Shown piece by piece: positions 60,608-64,000 of a stretch of DNA of 64,000 nucleotides. Each line of letters begins with the position of its first letter. Positions within the stretch are counted from its first letter, which is position 1. The notes beneath the pieces are model-generated. The model was not told where the DNA came from. It searched no databases and saw nothing but the letters and a program-made list of their open reading frames with translations. The stretch spans positions 1-64,000 of the forward strand of contig NZ_BCWV01000007.1 of NCBI RefSeq assembly GCF_001894765.1. The letters are read 5' to 3'. The DNA is from Rhodococcoides corynebacterioides NBRC 14404 (lineage in GTDB: Bacteria; Actinomycetota; Actinomycetes; Mycobacteriales; Mycobacteriaceae). The position numbers and the translations under genes were made by a program.

Positions 60608-60686
60608 GACTCCATCTTGACCCGGGTCACCGACAGGACAGAAGGCGGCCGACCCTCCGACCCACCGAGGAGTCGCCGACGACGCC

Positions 60687-60692
60687 TAGAGT
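60687..60692 (+). promoter_or_regulatory. -10 element, leaderless aminotransferase-like mRNA
   Basis: TAGAGT ends 7 nt before ATG 60700. It sits in the 92-nt region divergent from bpa. Confidence 0.6.
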
Positions 60693-60699
60693 GTTCGGC

Positions 60700-61899
60700 A
60701 TGACCTACGACGTCGCCCGCGTACGAGGGCTCTTTCCCTCGCTCGGCGACGGCTGGATACATCTCGATCCGCAGCTGGGTGCGCAGATTCCGGACCGCGT
60801 CGCGACGGCGGTGTCGACGACGTTCCGGAATTCGGCCACGTCCCACTCCTCTCGGTATCCCGCGGCGCGTCGCAGCACGCAGGCGGTGGAGGAGGCCCGG
60901 CAGGCCGTCGCAGATCTGGTCGGAGGCTCACCCGAGGGGGTGGTGCTGGGCCCGGATCACTCGGTGCTTCTCGCGTGGCTCGCCGAAGCGTTGAGTACGC
61001 GACTGGGTCTCGGCACCGGCATCGTGCTCTCCCGGCTGGACGACGAGGCCAACGTCGCGCCGTGGCTCCGCATCGCCAACCGGTACGGCGCGCAGGTCCA
61101 GTGGGCCGAGGTCGACATCGAGACGTGCGAGTTGCCGACGTGGCAGTTCGACGAGCTCGTGGCCGCCAACACGCGGTTGGTGGCCGTGACGGCGGCGTCC
61201 TCGCTGGTCGGGTCGGCGCCCGACGTGCGCGTGGCCGCGGATCTGGTGCACGACGTCGGTGGGCTGATGGTCGTCGACGCGTCCGGCGCCGCGCCCTACG
61301 CGGTGCTGGACCTCGAAGACCTCAAGGCCGACGTGGTCGCAGTGAACGCGGCGGCCTGGGGCGGCCCGCGGGTCGGCGCGCTGGTGTTCCGCGATCCCGG
61401 CCTGCTCGATCGGCTGCCGTCCATCGCGCTGGACCAGCAGTCCACCGGACCCGCGCGGCTCGAACTCGGCGGACTGCACTACTCGCTGCTCGCCGGGGCC
61501 ACCGCGTCCATCGACTGCCTCGCGTCGCTCGACGAGGGGGCGCAGGGAACACGTCGGCAGAAGCTCGAGATGTCCATCGGATCGCTCCAGGACTATCACG
61601 ATTCCCTGTTCGCCTACCTCCTGGACCGGCTCGACCGGCCGCATCTGATGACGATCGGAACCGCGGCGAGCCGAGTGCCGTGCGTGAGCATCAGTGTCGA
61701 CGGGGTCGAATCGGACAAGGTGGCGGCCCGCCTGGCCGACCACCGCATCGACGTCGTCTCCGGAGTCCACGGCGGCAGCCGCCTGCTCGAAGCGCTGGGT
61801 GTCGCCGATGCCGGGGGAGCGATCACGGTGGGTCTCGCGCCGTACACCACCCGGCACGAGATCGACCAGCTCGCGTCGGTGTTGGACTCGATGGCCTGA
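60700..61899 (+). CDS. Class V aminotransferase-fold protein without PLP lysine
   Basis: This 399-residue protein has the cysteine-desulfurase/class V fold, like Rv3778c: YPAARRSTQAVEEARQAVADLVGG, GTGIVLSRLDDEANVAPW, VAVTAASSLVGSAPDV and VVDASGAAPYAVLDLEDLKADVVAVNAAAWGGPRVGALVF. In SufS-type enzymes the last block reads SGHKxYGP; here it is NAAAWGGP, with Ala219 in place of the Schiff-base Lys. The Asp of VDAS is kept but the following Gln and His are lost. It is probably not a normal PLP enzyme. ATG 60700 follows a leaderless -10; an upstream GTG at 60691 is less likely. Confidence 0.85.
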   Translation: MTYDVARVRGLFPSLGDGWIHLDPQLGAQIPDRVATAVSTTFRNSATSHSSRYPAARRSTQAVEEARQAVADLVGGSPEGVVLGPDHSVLLAWLAEALSTRLGLGTGIVLSRLDDEANVAPWLRIANRYGAQVQWAEVDIETCELPTWQFDELVAANTRLVAVTAASSLVGSAPDVRVAADLVHDVGGLMVVDASGAAPYAVLDLEDLKADVVAVNAAAWGGPRVGALVFRDPGLLDRLPSIALDQQSTGPARLELGGLHYSLLAGATASIDCLASLDEGAQGTRRQKLEMSIGSLQDYHDSLFAYLLDRLDRPHLMTIGTAASRVPCVSISVDGVESDKVAARLADHRIDVVSGVHGGSRLLEALGVADAGGAITVGLAPYTTRHEIDQLASVLDSMA

Positions 61900-61927
61900 G
61901 GCGCGGTGTGGTCGGCCCCGAAGTCGA

Positions 61928-62917
61928 TCACCGCACTCGCAGGATCACCTTGCCGGCCGTGGAGTGCTCGTCGAGCAGACGGTGTGCCCGGGGTGCCTCG
62001 GCGATCGGAACCTGCTCGTGCACAACGGGAGTGACCGACCCGTCGGCGATCATCGGCCACACGCGCTCACGGACCTGCCGCACGATCTCGGCCTTGCCGC
62101 CCGGCCCCGTCACGGGACGCGCCCGCAGTCCCGCGCAGTGCACACTCCCGCGGCGCGCCATCAGCGCGGCGAAGTCGAACTCCGCCTTCCGCCCGCCCTG
62201 CATGCCGATCGTGACGAGCCGCCCGTCCATGGCGAGGGCGGACACGTTGCGAGACAGGTACTTCGCGCCCATGTTGTCGAGGATCACGTCGGCGCTGTGC
62301 CCGTCGGTGGCCTCGCGGAGGGTGTCGACGAAGTCCTGCTCCTTGTAGTCGATCAGAATGTCGGCACCGAAGGACCGACACGTCTCGAGCTTCTCGGCGG
62401 AGCCCGCGGTCACCGCGACCCGCGCGCCCAGGGCCTTGGCGACCTGGATCGCGTGCGTGCCGATTCCGCTTCCGCCGCCGTGGATCAGCAGCGTGTCACC
62501 CGCACCGAGCCCGCCGTACATGACGACGTTCGACCACACCGTGCAGGCCACCTCCGGTAGCGACGCCGCGACCGCGAGATCGACGCCGTCGGGAACCGGG
62601 AGGACCTGCTCCGCGGGGACGACGACGCGCTCGGCGTAGCCGCCGCCGGCCAGGAGGGCGCACACCTCCTCGCCTACCTGCAGTCCCGTGACGCCGTCAC
62701 CGAGCGCCTCGATCACCCCGGAGCACTCGAGGCCGAGAATTTCGGAGGCCCCCGGTGGCGGTGGGTAATTGCCCTGTCGCTGCTGCAGATCCGCGCGATT
62801 GACCCCGGCCGCGGTGACGGCGATGGCCACCTCGCCCGCTCCGGGCGAGGGATCGGCCGCCTCGGCCCAGACCATGACGTCGGGATCGCCGTACTCGGTC
62901 AGCGTGATCGCATGCAT
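61928..62917 (-). CDS. Zinc-less quinone oxidoreductase-like MDR protein
   Basis: This 329-residue medium-chain reductase resembles NAD(P)H:quinone oxidoreductase (Rv3777 position). N-terminal GroES-like domain: AAGVNRADLQQRQGNYPPPPGASEILGLECSGVI. Rossmann domain: LLIHGGGSGIGTHAIQVAKALGARV, then the NADP-type turn region SAEKLETCRSFGADILIDYK. No structural or catalytic zinc Cys cluster is present. ATG 62917 is 7 nt after TACTCT; the longer frame to 62992 has no family similarity. Physiological substrate unknown. Confidence 0.9.
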   Translation of the reverse strand: MHAITLTEYGDPDVMVWAEAADPSPGAGEVAIAVTAAGVNRADLQQRQGNYPPPPGASEILGLECSGVIEALGDGVTGLQVGEEVCALLAGGGYAERVVVPAEQVLPVPDGVDLAVAASLPEVACTVWSNVVMYGGLGAGDTLLIHGGGSGIGTHAIQVAKALGARVAVTAGSAEKLETCRSFGADILIDYKEQDFVDTLREATDGHSADVILDNMGAKYLSRNVSALAMDGRLVTIGMQGGRKAEFDFAALMARRGSVHCAGLRARPVTGPGGKAEIVRQVRERVWPMIADGSVTPVVHEQVPIAEAPRAHRLLDEHSTAGKVILRVR

Positions 62918-62924
62918 GATTGTC

Positions 62925-62930
62925 AGAGTA
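62925..62930 (-). promoter_or_regulatory. -10 element, leaderless quinone oxidoreductase mRNA
   Basis: TACTCT on the minus strand ends 7 nt before ATG 62917, in the 34-nt gap after the aldo/keto reductase. Confidence 0.6.
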
Positions 62931-62951
62931 GGCCCGCCGGGTGATCCGGGG

Positions 62952-63992
62952 TCAGATCCGCGTGGAGTCCGCCCAGATGTCGACGTCGGCATCCGGGGCG
63001 TGCGCGTCGATACGCGACAGTTCGTCGTCGTCGAAATCGAGGCGTTGGAGTGCCGCGACGTTGTCCTCGAGTTGGTCGACCGACGACGCGCCCAGCAGCA
63101 CCGTCGTCACCCGCCGGTCGCGCAGCGCCCACGCGATCGCCATCTGCGCGAGGCTCTGGCCACGCGACGACGCGATGTCGTTCAGCGCGTTCAGGTTCTC
63201 CCGGATCTCGTCGGTCAGCCACTCCGGATTCAGTGACTTGCCCTGCGCCGCACGGGAATCCTCGGGAACACCGTCGAGATACTTGTCGGTCAGCATGCCC
63301 TGCGCCAACGGTGAGAAGGCGATGACGCCGACGCCGAGCTCGTCCACGGTCGGCAGCAGATCCGACTCGATCCACCGGTTCACCATGGAGTAACTGGGCT
63401 GGTGGATCAGCAGCGGCACACCCGCGTCGGAGAGCAGCGACGCCATCTGCCGGGTGCGGGCGGCGGAGTAGGAGCTGATGCCGGCGTAGCGTGCCTTGCC
63501 CTGCTGCACCGCACTGATCAGCGCACCCGCGGTCTCCTCGACGGGTGTCTCGCGGTCGGCGCGGTGGCTGTAGAAGATGTCGACGCAGTCCAACCCCATG
63601 CGCTCGAGCGAACGGTCCAGGGAGGACAGCAGGTACTTGCGCGAGCCGCCGAATCCGTAGGGCCCCGGCCACATGTCCCACCCGGCCTTCGTCGAGATCA
63701 CCAGTTCGTCGCGATAGGGACCGAAGTCCTCCTTCAGGATTCGCCCGAAATTGATCTCGGCGCTGCCGGCCGGAGGACCGTAGTTGTTGGCCAGATCGAA
63801 GTGGGTGATGCCCAGGTCGAACGCCCGGCGCAGCACCGCGCGCTGGGTGGCCAGGGGCTTGTCGTCGCCGAAGTTGTGCCACAGTCCGAGCGAGATGGCG
63901 GGAAGCTTCAGGCCCGAGGCGCCGGTGCGGCGGTAGGGCATGTGCTCGTAACGGTCGGCGGCAGCGACGTAGGGATCGGGCATGCCTGCCAT
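62952..63992 (-). CDS. Aldo/keto reductase, YghZ (AKR14)-like
   Basis: This 346-residue NADPH-dependent reductase of the L-glyceraldehyde-3-phosphate/methylglyoxal reductase group has the catalytic tetrad: Asp and Tyr in FDLANNYGPP, Lys in STKAGWDMWPGPYG and His in FYSHRAD. The cofactor-binding C-terminal region is LLGASSVDQLEDN. The FGGSRKYLLSSLDRSLERMGLD block is typical of YghZ. Two starts are possible (ATG 63992 or 63983); upstream sequence leaves the window 8 nt later, so the choice is open. It is complete at the 3' end. Confidence 0.9.
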   Translation of the reverse strand: MAGMPDPYVAAADRYEHMPYRRTGASGLKLPAISLGLWHNFGDDKPLATQRAVLRRAFDLGITHFDLANNYGPPAGSAEINFGRILKEDFGPYRDELVISTKAGWDMWPGPYGFGGSRKYLLSSLDRSLERMGLDCVDIFYSHRADRETPVEETAGALISAVQQGKARYAGISSYSAARTRQMASLLSDAGVPLLIHQPSYSMVNRWIESDLLPTVDELGVGVIAFSPLAQGMLTDKYLDGVPEDSRAAQGKSLNPEWLTDEIRENLNALNDIASSRGQSLAQMAIAWALRDRRVTTVLLGASSVDQLEDNVAALQRLDFDDDELSRIDAHAPDADVDIWADSTRI

Positions 63993-64000
63993 CCTGCCGG

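Overview
The window is high-GC DNA from a mycolic-acid-forming actinobacterium (order Mycobacteriales). It carries an almost complete arabinogalactan and mycolate assembly locus whose order matches the Mycobacterium tuberculosis Rv3777-Rv3813 region. Two LGFP-repeat cell-wall proteins, two rather than three emb genes, and an rml/glycan island between the dprE1 and glfT1 groups suggest Rhodococcus or a close relative (Nocardia, Gordonia, Williamsia). The sequence alone does not fix the genus. No tRNA, rRNA, CRISPR array, insertion sequence or phage gene was seen. Genes are densely packed; the longest gene-free stretch is about 295 bases (13452-13746).

Layout. 0.1-6.9 kb: gluconate permease and kinase, an ABC-F ATPase, a Cof-type HAD phosphatase and a secreted LGFP-repeat peptidoglycan amidase. 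7.1-13.5 kb (+): glf, glfT2, a PAP2 phosphatase, ubiA (DPPR synthase) and aftB, tightly overlapping. 13.7-30.1 kb (+): two mycolyltransferases (one with LGFP repeats), a DUF732 lipoprotein, an Rv3802c-like cutinase-fold enzyme, an F420-type oxidoreductase, fadD32, pks13, accD4 and a secreted lipase. 30.1-42.6 kb (-): dprE1, dprE2, aftA, an unassigned GT-C-like membrane protein and two emb arabinosyltransferases. 42.7-56.5 kb: a GtrA protein, rmlB/rmlA/rmlC, then an accessory glycan island. The island holds membrane GT-C/YfhO-like proteins, a flippase-like protein, a DegT aminotransferase, a Gfo/Idh dehydrogenase, an LpxA-family acyltransferase, a DPM1-like GT2 and a second GlfT2. 56.5-60.0 kb (-): the wzm-wzt-glfT1 galactan initiation/export operon with a TylF-like methyltransferase. 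60.0-64.0 kb: bpa (proteasome activator), a class V aminotransferase-fold protein that lacks its PLP lysine, a quinone oxidoreductase-like protein and an aldo/keto reductase.

How the parts fit. RmlABC supply dTDP-rhamnose precursors for the linker. Glf makes UDP-Galf; GlfT1 and GlfT2 build galactan, and Wzm/Wzt export it. UbiA, the PAP2 protein and DprE1/E2 supply decaprenyl-phosphoryl-arabinose; AftA, the Embs and AftB build arabinan. FadD32, Pks13 and AccD4 condense mycolates, and the mycolyltransferases load them onto arabinan.

Most notable observations: (i) at least twelve genes have a TANNNT hexamer ending 7-9 nt before the start codon, i.e. probable leaderless transcripts; (ii) an aminotransferase/dehydrogenase/LpxA-like trio resembling the GnnB/GnnA/LpxA route to 3-amino sugars, unexpected in an organism without lipid A; (iii) a GlfT2 paralogue with all catalytic residues; (iv) the degenerate aminotransferase; (v) 24-bp tandem repeats, a palindrome and a small coupled reading frame in the fadD32 leader.
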